Origin: Fibrobacter sp. UWB16
Lineage (GTDB): Bacteria; Fibrobacterota; Fibrobacteria; Fibrobacterales; Fibrobacteraceae
Assembly (NCBI RefSeq): GCF_900215325.1
Contig: NZ_OCMS01000001.1
Span: 496,001-560,000 of the forward strand
DNA length: 64,000 bases
Direction of reading: 5' to 3'
In this document: in pieces, positions 16,936 through 24,452 of the stretch
Numbering within the stretch: position 1 is the first letter of the stretch
How the letters are laid out: each line of letters opens with the position of its first letter
Translations under genes and position numbers: made by a program
The notes under the pieces: generated by a model
Told to the model about the DNA's origin: nothing
What the model saw: the letters and a program-made list of their open reading frames with translations, nothing else
Databases searched by the model: none

Positions 16936-16965
16936 CAAAAAAAAACTGTCACTTTCGCAACAGTT
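16936..16965 (-). terminator. terminator of the 17015-17770 gene
   Basis: On the minus strand AACTGT / ACAGTT form a 6-bp stem with a 10-nt loop, followed by nine or more T residues. Confidence 0.7.
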
Positions 16966-16977
16966 CTCTCCAAAATT

Positions 16978-17013
16978 GACTGGATCCTTCGCCTTCGCTC
17001 AGGATGACGTAAG
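16978..17013 (-). repeat. dispersed GTCATCCTGAGC...GGATCCAGT repeat
   Basis: On the minus strand it reads GTCATCCTGAGCGAAGG...AAGGATCCAGTCAA. Compare 33398-33432 and 55989-56023. It lies immediately after the stop of the 17015 gene. Confidence 0.75.
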
Positions 17014-17014
17014 G

Positions 17015-17770
17015 CTACTTACGGATTTGCACGGAATGCTTGTTTACGGCTGGGCGACCAAGCAAGTCAAAGTATTGGTACTTTTTGATGTTCGCCACCG
17101 GTCTGATTCTTCGGATTCCAGTCGTTGATTCTTGAGGATACAGCGGGATAAAAAACAGATCCGTCAAACTATACTGAGAATCCGTAGTAAGATGAATCGT
17201 ATCCCCCTTGGCCTCATAAGTAATCTTCATATAATATTCATCACCAGGGTTGCCTTTGTAACAGACATTAGGATTGTTAGCCTCCATGACAATACTACGT
17301 TTTTCTCCATATTCGTACACATAAAGAGAATCTTCTGTAATATTAACATATCCATCAAGTTTTTCTTCTCCTTCCGAATCATAGCGAAGAAACGAGTAAG
17401 GATGCATATCATCAACAACCTTCATATACTTGACGATTCCGTAAAGCTCGCCATCATTCTTTATCGTAACCGTGATTAAGCCATTCAGGGTATCCGCTTC
17501 TTGAGTAAAATGGAATACAGTTTTAACAGTGTCCTTCGAATCTGCCATAAAGAGGCTATCTGGAAGAGTGTTTCCTGGTGTATAATAATACTTCTTGAAC
17601 CATGGTTCCGATTCCATACCCTCTGCAGGAACCTTGTAAAGGCTGTCAAGAACATAGTCTCCCGGGACATGATAATCTATCGGCTCGGTTTTGAAATAAG
17701 CCTCCAGGCAATTCATAGCGCTAGCGTAAATGGAAAGGACGGCAAGAGAAAAGAGAATTTTTTTGATCAT
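17015..17770 (-). CDS. exported protein with C-terminal sorting-like tail, function unknown
   Basis: A 251-residue protein with a signal peptide ('MIKKILFSLAVLSIYASAM'). The body has no recognised domain. It is rich in Tyr and Asp and has alternating patterns suggesting beta structure. The last 25 residues, 'KKYQYFDLLGRPAVNKHSVQ' and on, resemble the 'FDxxGR' C-terminal segment also seen at the end of the xylanase at 24453, which may direct secretion or surface attachment (inference). No Shine-Dalgarno precedes ATG 17770. It is monocistronic with a terminator at 16936-16965. Confidence 0.7.
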   Translation of the reverse strand: MIKKILFSLAVLSIYASAMNCLEAYFKTEPIDYHVPGDYVLDSLYKVPAEGMESEPWFKKYYYTPGNTLPDSLFMADSKDTVKTVFHFTQEADTLNGLITVTIKNDGELYGIVKYMKVVDDMHPYSFLRYDSEGEEKLDGYVNITEDSLYVYEYGEKRSIVMEANNPNVCYKGNPGDEYYMKITYEAKGDTIHLTTDSQYSLTDLFFIPLYPQESTTGIRRIRPVANIKKYQYFDLLGRPAVNKHSVQIRK

Positions 17771-17820
17771 GGTTAATTTTATCGTTAAAATGTTAAATAA
17801 AATATAATTATTTTCTTACA

Positions 17821-17861
17821 AATAAAAAGAGAACCGTTGCATAAGCAACAGTTCTCTTTTT
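17821..17861 (-). terminator. terminator of yebC
   Basis: AAAAGAGAAC.GTTGC / GCAAC.GTTCTCTTTT, a stem of about 15 bp with one mismatch and a 4-nt loop; T-rich on both sides, so it can work in both directions. Confidence 0.85.
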
Positions 17862-17864
17862 GAA

Positions 17865-17897
17865 ATGGAGATTCCCGCTCGGTGGCGGGAATGACAA
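17865..17897 (+). repeat. dispersed GGAGATTCCCGC...GCGGGAATGACA repeat
   Basis: Inverted-repeat element GGAGATTCCCGCTCGGTGGCGGGAATGACA. A second copy is at 53687-53714, and an interrupted one at 47622-47706. Confidence 0.75.
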
Positions 17898-17919
17898 ATC
17901 CTTACGACGCTACTGACGC

Positions 17920-18663
17920 TTACTCTGCGTCCATGTCAGCTTCGTCGATTTCGGCGTTGTGGTAGACTTCCTGAACGTCGTCGTGGTCTTCGAACTTGTC
18001 GATGAGCTTGAGGAGCTTGACAGCGTCGTCGTGACCGAGCTTGACCGGGTCATTCGGGACGTAGCTGAGTTCTGCACTCATCATTTCGATACCAGCATTT
18101 TCGAGAGCCTTGGAAACAGCGTCGAAAGCTTCCGGAGAAGTGGAGATTTCATGAACGCCATCTTCGGTGCTCATGTCTTCTGCGCCAGCTTCGAGAACGA
18201 GGTCCATGATCTGGTCTTCCGGATACTTTTCAGCATCGACGACAATCACGCCCTTGTAGGTGAAAGCCCAAGAAACGGAACCGGATTCACCCATGGAACC
18301 GTTGTTCTTGTTGAAGATGTTACGGATTTCAGCAACCGTACGGACCTTGTTGTCGGTCATGCACTGCACCATGATAGCAATGCCTGCCGGGCCGCGTCCT
18401 TCGTACAGCGGTTCCGTCATTTCGGTACCGGAGTTAGCACCCGTACCCTTGGCAATAGCACTTTCGATGTTCTTGGTCGGCAAGCTCTGGCTCTTGGACT
18501 TGAGGATTGCAGCACGGAGACGCGGGTTTGCATCAGGGTTGCCGCCGCCGAGCTTAGCAGCGATGGAGATTTCCTTAATCAACTTGTTCCAAGCCTTAGC
18601 ACGAGCGACGTCGGTTTTGGCTTTCTTGCGTTTGGTGGTGGCCCATTTAGAATGACCGGACAT
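17920..18663 (-). CDS. yebC: YebC/PmpR-family protein
   Basis: A 247-residue protein that begins 'MSGHSKWATTKRKKAKTDVA' and shows the family signature 'GRGPAGIAIMVQ...DNKVRTVAEIRNIFNKNNG' in pieces. The family was described as DNA-binding regulators and more recently as helping translation through proline-rich stretches. The three-domain length is standard. AGAGG lies eight bases upstream of ATG 18663. The next gene on the same strand ends 55 bp upstream, so a short operon is possible. Confidence 0.93.
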   Translation of the reverse strand: MSGHSKWATTKRKKAKTDVARAKAWNKLIKEISIAAKLGGGNPDANPRLRAAILKSKSQSLPTKNIESAIAKGTGANSGTEMTEPLYEGRGPAGIAIMVQCMTDNKVRTVAEIRNIFNKNNGSMGESGSVSWAFTYKGVIVVDAEKYPEDQIMDLVLEAGAEDMSTEDGVHEISTSPEAFDAVSKALENAGIEMMSAELSYVPNDPVKLGHDDAVKLLKLIDKFEDHDDVQEVYHNAEIDEADMDAE

Positions 18664-18717
18664 AGATTACCTCTATTTGTTAGTTTAAAAATTTAATGTA
18701 ACTGCGCCCAAAGACGC

Positions 18718-19446
18718 CTATTTTCCATTCATCTTGCAGCGGCGTTTCTGCTTGGCTGTGAGCTTACGGCCAGAGCAATCAAGGTCACTGTTCTTTTTAG
18801 ATTTGAACTTTGCCTTTTCTGCTTTTTCAGCCTTTTCACGAGCCCTGCGGTCTGCCTCTTCCTGAGCCTTGCGCTCAGCTTCGAGAGCCTTAGCCGCTTG
18901 GCGCTTCTGCTGCATATCGATAAGCTTTGTCTTATCTATAGGAACAGCGGACGCCTTAGTAATTTCTCGTTCGTACTTACCGCTCCAGATTTTACCGAGA
19001 AGCGAGCCAGACTGGAGAGCATCATCCAAAATGCTCTGTGCCCAACTGTCGTTTGCAGGTGGCAAAAGCTTGAACGACAAGTTACGAATTCTAGTCGGTT
19101 CTTCGTCGTAATAAAGCATCATGTCGAAGAAGCCCACGTTGTATTCTTCGCCATCAGAACCGGCAGCAATCTTGTCCGGAATGTAAGCAAGCACAGCGTA
19201 AAGCGCTCTATCGAAAAGAGCTGTAATCAAGACGTCGGAATCTCCACCGGGTGCCTGAACTTCACCTTCCGCAAGGAAAGACCACGGAGCCACATCGACT
19301 CGGAGTCTGAACTTGTGGAATCCCTTCTCAGCTTTTTTGAGCTTGATCAGGGCACCGGCAAAAGCCTGGAATTCCGGCTTAATGGAGCCTTCCTGCGCGA
19401 ACACCATGGCACACGCAAGGAAGATGACCGTTAAAAGCTTTTTCAT
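18718..19446 (-). CDS. exported protein with charged C-terminal coiled region, function unknown
   Basis: A 242-residue protein with signal peptide 'MKKLLTVIFLACAMVFAQ'. Residues 20-165 form an unrecognised globular part. From about 170 there is a highly charged Ala/Glu/Lys/Arg helix ('KALEAERKAQEEADRRARE'), then a basic tail with two cysteines 13 residues apart ('LDCSGRKLTAKQKRRCKMNG'). The helix could be a coiled coil; the tail could bind anionic polymer. Both are inference. It is encoded between pgm and yebC on the same strand, 29 bp after the pgm stop. Confidence 0.7.
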   Translation of the reverse strand: MKKLLTVIFLACAMVFAQEGSIKPEFQAFAGALIKLKKAEKGFHKFRLRVDVAPWSFLAEGEVQAPGGDSDVLITALFDRALYAVLAYIPDKIAAGSDGEEYNVGFFDMMLYYDEEPTRIRNLSFKLLPPANDSWAQSILDDALQSGSLLGKIWSGKYEREITKASAVPIDKTKLIDMQQKRQAAKALEAERKAQEEADRRAREKAEKAEKAKFKSKKNSDLDCSGRKLTAKQKRRCKMNGK

Positions 19447-19475
19447 TTCCCTAATCCAATTTGTTTAATTTGTCC

Positions 19476-21089
19476 TTAATTCTTGAAGAACAAAGCCTTG
19501 GCAGCTTCGAACATCGGATCCTTTTCATCCGGGTTACGGCATTCCGTATAAATACGGACCTTCGGTTCCGTACCGGACGGACGCACGAGCATCCAGGAAT
19601 CGTCGTCGAAGATAACCTTCACGCCATCGAGCGTGAGGAGCTGCTTCACGGTCTTTTCGTTGTTGCCAACCATGACCTTTGCACCCGGCTTAGCGATATC
19701 GGCGATAGCGTTGACCTTAGCCTTGAGCGGTTCGCCAACGAGGGACTTGTCGACTTCGAAACCAGAACGGGTCGGATAGAAGCGGCCGTATTCTTCGTAC
19801 AAAGCGTCGAGGTATTCGCCGAGGTTCTTGCCAGTCGTAGCAAGAATTTCGAGAGCGATGAGGAGGCCGAACTGGGCGTCCTTTTCGAGCGTGTTGTTGA
19901 GGCCGGAGATACCATCAGATTCTTCGAATGCAACGAGAGCCTTCTGCTTGGCATTGCGAGAGAGCCACGGGCGGAAGTTCTTGAAGCCCACCGGTGTTTC
20001 CATGACAGGAACGCCGAGCTTTTCAGCAATGATGTTCACAAAGTTGGAAGTTGCAACGGACTTAGCCACGCAGCCCTGTTCCTTGCGCCAGGTTGCCATG
20101 TAGTGGAATGCGATTGCACCGAACTGGTTCATGTCGATTTCGCGAGTGCCGTCGTAGAAACGGATACGGTCGCCATCCGGGTCAAATATTGCACCGAGAC
20201 GGAACCAGGACTTGCTTTCGTCGAGGACCTTGCGAACCTTTTCGAGGTTCTTGCTGGACGGTTCCGGAGCGATACCGCCGAACAAAGAATCGTCTTCGTT
20301 GCGGAGCGTGATGAGGCATTCCGGATTGTCGAGGAGAGCAGCCGGACGGCGGCGGGTAGAACCGTGAACGTGGTCGCACACGAGCGTGAGGCGGCCCTTC
20401 TTGATGAATTCCTTGATGCGGTCGAACTTGATCGTGCCCTGCTTGACGAGGAATTCCTTGTAAATCTTGAGGGAGTCGATAATTTCCCAGTCAACCTTGG
20501 AGACCGGTTCGAACTTCCAGGTAGCCATCATTTCGTTAGAAAGCTTGGTGATGACGTTCGTGATTTCCGGACCTGCAGGACCGCCGTCTGCCGGGTTGAA
20601 CTTGATGCCGTTGTAGTGGCTCGGGTTGTGGCTCGGAGTCATGTTGATGGAGCAAGCAGCGCCGAGCATTTCGATGGCAGCGGAGAATTCCGGAGTCGGC
20701 ATTTCGCCACCGTAGTAAACCTTCACGCCAGCCTTTGCAAACTGGTCTGCGACAGCTTCGCAGAATTCGTGACCAAGCAAGCGGTTGTCATGGCCAACGA
20801 CCACGCCACGCTTCTGGAGTTCAGCAAAATCCTTGACACCCAGAGCAGCGAAGAGTTCCGGAGTTGCTTCCTTGTACAAACGCACAATAGCAGCACCGAC
20901 AACCTGCAAGTTGCGGAGCGTGAATTCAGAACCGATTTCACCGCGCCAGCCGGAGGTACCAAAGCTGACCTTAGCCGGTTCCTGGGAGGTCAATGCGACC
21001 TGCTTCACGGTTTCAACCAGGTTCATATCGGTAGCCGGGTTGAATTCGGGGGACTGAATCTTTTTCCAAATCTGGGTAATGTTTTCCAT
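19476..21089 (-). CDS. phosphoglucomutase/phosphomannomutase family
   Basis: A 537-residue alpha-D-phosphohexomutase with four domains: active-site phosphoserine loop 'NMTPSHNPSHYNGIKF' (about residue 160), metal loop 'DPDGDRIRF', sugar loop 'AFEESDGISG', and phosphate loop 'LVRPSGTEPKVRIY'. It interconverts the 1- and 6-phosphates of glucose or mannose and so feeds glycogen, cell wall and exopolysaccharide synthesis. The sugar-loop sequence does not settle glucose versus mannose. AAGGA lies seven bases before ATG 21089. The two genes downstream on the same strand may be co-transcribed. Confidence 0.9.
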   Translation of the reverse strand: MENITQIWKKIQSPEFNPATDMNLVETVKQVALTSQEPAKVSFGTSGWRGEIGSEFTLRNLQVVGAAIVRLYKEATPELFAALGVKDFAELQKRGVVVGHDNRLLGHEFCEAVADQFAKAGVKVYYGGEMPTPEFSAAIEMLGAACSINMTPSHNPSHYNGIKFNPADGGPAGPEITNVITKLSNEMMATWKFEPVSKVDWEIIDSLKIYKEFLVKQGTIKFDRIKEFIKKGRLTLVCDHVHGSTRRRPAALLDNPECLITLRNEDDSLFGGIAPEPSSKNLEKVRKVLDESKSWFRLGAIFDPDGDRIRFYDGTREIDMNQFGAIAFHYMATWRKEQGCVAKSVATSNFVNIIAEKLGVPVMETPVGFKNFRPWLSRNAKQKALVAFEESDGISGLNNTLEKDAQFGLLIALEILATTGKNLGEYLDALYEEYGRFYPTRSGFEVDKSLVGEPLKAKVNAIADIAKPGAKVMVGNNEKTVKQLLTLDGVKVIFDDDSWMLVRPSGTEPKVRIYTECRNPDEKDPMFEAAKALFFKN

Positions 21090-21237
21090 AGCGGTTCCTT
21101 TGTAGTTTTAACGCGCAAAATTTAGAAAAACTAAAGCAGGAAGGAGGAAAAAGACAGCCGGAAGAAGCGCAAAATTAAGGGGTTACAAATCTTGTAAAAA
21201 AGACTCACTTTTATGTGAGCCTTGGCTAAATTCATTT

Positions 21238-22173
21238 TTATTTCTGTTCAAGGGTCGCCTTGATTTGAAGAATTTCTGATTCAAGAAGCCCCGTAAACTC
21301 GACGATTTCAGCTAAGGGCTTGTTTTTCAACAACATCCTCGTTGCCATCTCACGAGCCTTGTCTTGCGCACCCTCATACCTGAGGACAGCCTCATCATAA
21401 TCTTTCATCCATGAATTTGACATAGTTCTAGGACTAAAATTACTCATTTTCACTTCGTTTTGCAACACCTTGAACATCGGGTCATTCTCATACCTGCTGA
21501 AATCGGCTTCGCGATTCAATGCATCAATCGCACGGAGCCACAGCGCGATGCGACAGTTGTCACTAGCGAACTTACCCGCCTGTCTCAAAAACTTGTCCAC
21601 TTCAACGAGTGTGACCGTCTGACGATCAAAATAAACCATTTGCTCCTGGTTGCGCCACTGAACCGTATGACGATAATTCGGGGAATCCTTGAAAGTATCG
21701 AAAAACTGGAAACTAATCACATGCAAGTTTTCTAGTTGCGGAACAGCCCCTTTCGGCACCATGTTGTTCGTAAGGCGGGCTACGCAGAAAACCAGACGAT
21801 CGCTGTACAAAGATTTGTGATTTTCATGCTGAATTTCAATCGAAATGCGGTCGCGCGGTATTTCACCACCACGTTCATTCGTCAGCAACAAATCAGGTTC
21901 AATGCTCCGACGCCCTAGTTCGCCCGGAACATAGGGATTCACGAGTTTCGGATTTTCAATACGATCCGAACCAACAAGGTTCAGCGCCGCATTAATCAAG
22001 TCCGTTGTCAGCGCGAGATTTTTCTCGCTCGCCAGGATTTTCTTGATGCAACCATCGTTAAAAAAGTAGACATTCCGTTTCTCATACTGCTTAACATAGG
22101 CATCAGCATCTCCACCCTTTTCCTGAACATTTTTGAGTCCTTTAAGAAAAAGCGCAAATTCATCTCTTGTCAT
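21238..22173 (-). CDS. PD-(D/E)XK nuclease family transposase-like protein (Rpn/PDDEXK_2 type)
   Basis: A 311-residue protein of the 'conserved hypothetical / PD-(D/E)XK nuclease family transposase' group. It opens with a segment typical of the family ('FNDGCIKKILASEKN'). The nuclease core is visible at about residues 92-130: 'SIEPDLLLTNERGGEIPRD' then 'ISIEIQHENH', where D..(E)xQ replaces the textbook (D/E)xK. Relatives promote RecA-independent recombination (Rpn) and are often found in many scattered copies. No terminal inverted repeats or target duplications were seen, so it is not a visible transposon. The upstream 400 bp is filled with repeat elements. Confidence 0.8.
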   Translation of the reverse strand: MTRDEFALFLKGLKNVQEKGGDADAYVKQYEKRNVYFFNDGCIKKILASEKNLALTTDLINAALNLVGSDRIENPKLVNPYVPGELGRRSIEPDLLLTNERGGEIPRDRISIEIQHENHKSLYSDRLVFCVARLTNNMVPKGAVPQLENLHVISFQFFDTFKDSPNYRHTVQWRNQEQMVYFDRQTVTLVEVDKFLRQAGKFASDNCRIALWLRAIDALNREADFSRYENDPMFKVLQNEVKMSNFSPRTMSNSWMKDYDEAVLRYEGAQDKAREMATRMLLKNKPLAEIVEFTGLLESEILQIKATLEQK

Positions 22174-22337
22174 TTTAAATCCTCATATAACGGCAAGGAA
22201 ACATTCCCCACCTATTACATTAACACGCGTTTTTCAAGAAATTATTCCAATTTTTTTTTGATTTTTGCGTAAAATGATTTAAACACAGAAAAAAGGCGGT
22301 CTTCGCCAAATGATTTTAAACAAATTCTCAGCATCAA

Positions 22338-22428
22338 GCCGGGGCGTTACGGGGCCGGCGTATGAGGCCCCGTTCGAGGGGGTAGCGGAAGACCCGAGGG
22401 GCTAAAGCGAGGGGGATCCCTCCCCCAC
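22338..22428. repeat. GC-rich dispersed repeat (CGGGGCGTTACGGGG ... AGCGAGGGGGA)
   Basis: About 90 bp, much more GC-rich than its surroundings. Its reverse complement shares TCCCCCTCGCT, TCCGCTACCCCCTC and CGCCCC, in that order, with the insert inside the methyltransferase gene at 33526-33602. The region 22174-22575 otherwise holds no gene. Confidence 0.65.
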
Positions 22429-22440
22429 CAACCTTAACTA

Positions 22441-22472
22441 GATTGCCGCGTCGCAACGCTCCTCGCAATGAC
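22441..22472. repeat. short repeat of ATTGCCGCGTCGC...CGCAATGACA type
   Basis: An imperfect inverted repeat, ATTGC.GCG...CTCGCAATGA, of a kind common in intergenic regions of many bacteria. Only one copy was noticed here. Confidence 0.45.
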
Positions 22473-22560
22473 ATTTTTTCAAGCTACAGCTCTTGATTTA
22501 CAAGCCTTTAATTTCGCCATATTTTTCACTCGTCTTTCGTCTCTAGTCTCTCGTCTATAC

Positions 22561-22568
22561 TATATTTA
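22561..22568 (+). promoter_or_regulatory. TATATTTA box upstream of dapA
   Basis: TATATTTA, then GGCTACT, then ATG 22576 (gap 7 nt). It fits the recurring start-proximal promoter box. Confidence 0.45.
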
Positions 22569-22575
22569 GGCTACT

Positions 22576-23532
22576 ATGCAAATTACAAACGCTTCTCAAC
22601 TTACTGGTGTTTTCCCCGCGTTGTTCACCCCGCTCAAGAACGACGATCCTAAGAACCTTCGCAACTCCATCGACTACAAGAAGATGGGGCAGATGATTGA
22701 CGATGTTATTGCAGCTGGTGCTAGTGGTGTGCTCCCCGCCGTGACGACGGGCCAGAGTGCAACGGTCTCTCCGCAGCAGCACTTGGATATCATTAAGTTC
22801 ACGCTCGACTACGTTGACGGTCGCGTTCCTGTGATTGCAGGCGCAGGCTCCAACTGCACGCGCGAATCTATCGAGATGATCGAAAACGTTTTGAAGATTG
22901 CTCCGGTGGCAGTCCTCTGCGTGACAGGCTACTACAACAATCCGCCGCAGGAAGGCCTCCTCAAGCACTACCAGACGCTCAGCAGCGAAACGGGTGCCAA
23001 GATTGTTATTTACAACGTTCCGGGCCGTACGTCTAGCTACGTCCATCCGGACACCTTGATCGCTCTTGCCGAAGACAAGAACATCATCGGTCTCAAGCAG
23101 GCGGTTGAATTCGGTTTTGGCGAAAAGTTCCACGAAGACACGATGCGAGTCATCAAGGAAACGAAGGGCAAGGACTTCGCTGTGATGAGCGGTGAAGACG
23201 GTCTCTTCGCAGACCTCCTTGAAATGGGTGGTACCGGTATCGTGAGCGCAACGGGCAACATCCCGGAAGCTTGCAAGACTTTCGTTGATTTGTACAAGGC
23301 ATTCCAGGCTGGCGACAAGGACAAGGCTCACAACTTGCAGAAGGCTGCACGCGACTACATCGACGCCACGTTCTGCCGCAAGAACCCGATTCCTCTCGGA
23401 ACGCTCTTCAACAGCCCGTTGTTCCAGCCGCTCGTAAGCGTGAAGGACACGGCTAACGGTGCTGACGCTGTTGCCCGCATCATGAAGCTCATCGACGAGA
23501 AGGCAACCAGCTTGAAGAAGTATCACGCCTAA
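22576..23532 (+). CDS. dapA: 4-hydroxy-tetrahydrodipicolinate synthase
   Basis: Class I aldolase-type (beta/alpha)8 barrel of 318 residues that condenses pyruvate with aspartate semialdehyde at the first committed step of lysine and diaminopimelate synthesis. Key points: 'TTGQSATVS' substrate loop, 'GYYNNPPQEGLLKHY', Tyr in 'VIYNVPGRTS', and the Schiff-base Lys in 'IIGLKQAV'. It is slightly longer than the usual 290-300 residues. It is 36 bp upstream of the acidic protein gene at 23569, probably one operon ending at the terminator 24277-24310. Confidence 0.92.
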   Translation: MQITNASQLTGVFPALFTPLKNDDPKNLRNSIDYKKMGQMIDDVIAAGASGVLPAVTTGQSATVSPQQHLDIIKFTLDYVDGRVPVIAGAGSNCTRESIEMIENVLKIAPVAVLCVTGYYNNPPQEGLLKHYQTLSSETGAKIVIYNVPGRTSSYVHPDTLIALAEDKNIIGLKQAVEFGFGEKFHEDTMRVIKETKGKDFAVMSGEDGLFADLLEMGGTGIVSATGNIPEACKTFVDLYKAFQAGDKDKAHNLQKAARDYIDATFCRKNPIPLGTLFNSPLFQPLVSVKDTANGADAVARIMKLIDEKATSLKKYHA

Positions 23533-23568
23533 TAGGCAGTAGGAAGACTTTTTAACAGGAGAATCACA

Positions 23569-24252
23569 ATGGCTAAGAATGAAAAATCCGTTACCGACTT
23601 GGTCTGCGAACACATCAAGAAGCAGAAGCTTCTTCCGATCCCGGTGCAGACTCTGAACGAAGAAGCCGAAGCTACTCGCTACTTCGGCGGCGACCTCAAG
23701 GAATTCTTGGCAGCAGCCAAGACTCTCGGCGCAAAGGGAATCTTCGTCGAAACACTTTATCTGGAAGACGACGAATTCTACTACGACAGCGGCATCGATG
23801 ACGAAGAATATCTCGCCATGAACGGCGCTGACGGTAGCTGCACTTGCGGCTGCGGTGAAAACTGCGACTGCAAGAAGGGCGACAAGAAGAAGTCCAAAAA
23901 GGCTGACGACGACAAGGTCGACGGCGTGTTCCTTGAACCGGAAGACCTCGACGGTCTTGACCTCTCCCTCCTCCGTCCGGAAATTGCAAAGTTCCTCGAC
24001 CGCGTTGGCGAATGCTGCGGCGTGCGCTTGACGGTTCCGGGTGTGGACCACCTCGAAGTCGAAATCTTCGCTGACTGGTACGACGAATTCGCAGAACTCG
24101 TGGACGAAGCTTCTGAAATCATCGAAGAAGATCCGAACGGCGCTCTCGAACAGGTCGAAGCCATGTTCAAGGAAGCAGAAAAGGCTGCTAAGGAAGAAGA
24201 CAAGAGCGTGAAGAAGATTTCGGCACATCCCCCGAAAAAATCTAAGAAGTAA
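23569..24252 (+). CDS. acidic protein with central cysteine cluster, function unknown
   Basis: A 227-residue, strongly acidic protein (many Asp and Glu) with a cytosolic appearance. Residues 84-95 form a compact cysteine cluster, 'CTCGCGENCDCK', with five Cys in twelve residues, able in principle to bind metal. A lysine-rich segment follows ('KKGDKKKSKKADDDK'), then an acidic domain with a second Cys pair ('GECCG') and a basic tail ('HPPKKSKK'). I do not recognise the family. It lies 36 bp after dapA with AGGAG upstream of the start, so co-expression with lysine/DAP synthesis is likely; a functional link is only inference. Confidence 0.7.
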   Translation: MAKNEKSVTDLVCEHIKKQKLLPIPVQTLNEEAEATRYFGGDLKEFLAAAKTLGAKGIFVETLYLEDDEFYYDSGIDDEEYLAMNGADGSCTCGCGENCDCKKGDKKKSKKADDDKVDGVFLEPEDLDGLDLSLLRPEIAKFLDRVGECCGVRLTVPGVDHLEVEIFADWYDEFAELVDEASEIIEEDPNGALEQVEAMFKEAEKAAKEEDKSVKKISAHPPKKSKK

Positions 24253-24276
24253 TCTTCGACTTTAGACAAAGTATTG

Positions 24277-24310
24277 ACGCGAGTTCCGTTTTGGGACTCG
24301 CGTTTTTTTT
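24277..24310 (+). terminator. terminator of the dapA operon
   Basis: ACGCGAGTTCC / GGGACTCGCGT stem followed by eight T residues, 24 bp after the stop. Confidence 0.9.
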
Positions 24311-24399
24311 GTGCGTGAGACGCGCGGCATCCCCCCAAAAAAATCTCGCGGCATTTCCGAGGCGCGCTCTCAAGCATCACGCGGAATTGCACAACATGC

Positions 24400-24428
24400 A
24401 AAAACGCTCCCCGACGGGGAGCGTTTTT
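24400..24428. terminator. bidirectional terminator after xynC
   Basis: AAAAACGCTCCCC - GAC - GGGGAGCGTTTTT, a perfect stem with T-tracts on both strands. It lies 25 bp past the xynC stop on the minus strand. Confidence 0.9.
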
Positions 24429-24452
24429 ACAGTCTTTAGGAGGAGAGACTTA

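Noticed and set aside
22174-22575. tRNA or other stable RNA in the 400-bp gap
   Set aside because: GC-rich pairing is explained by dispersed repeats; no cloverleaf or CCA-type 3' end found by eye here or in other gaps.
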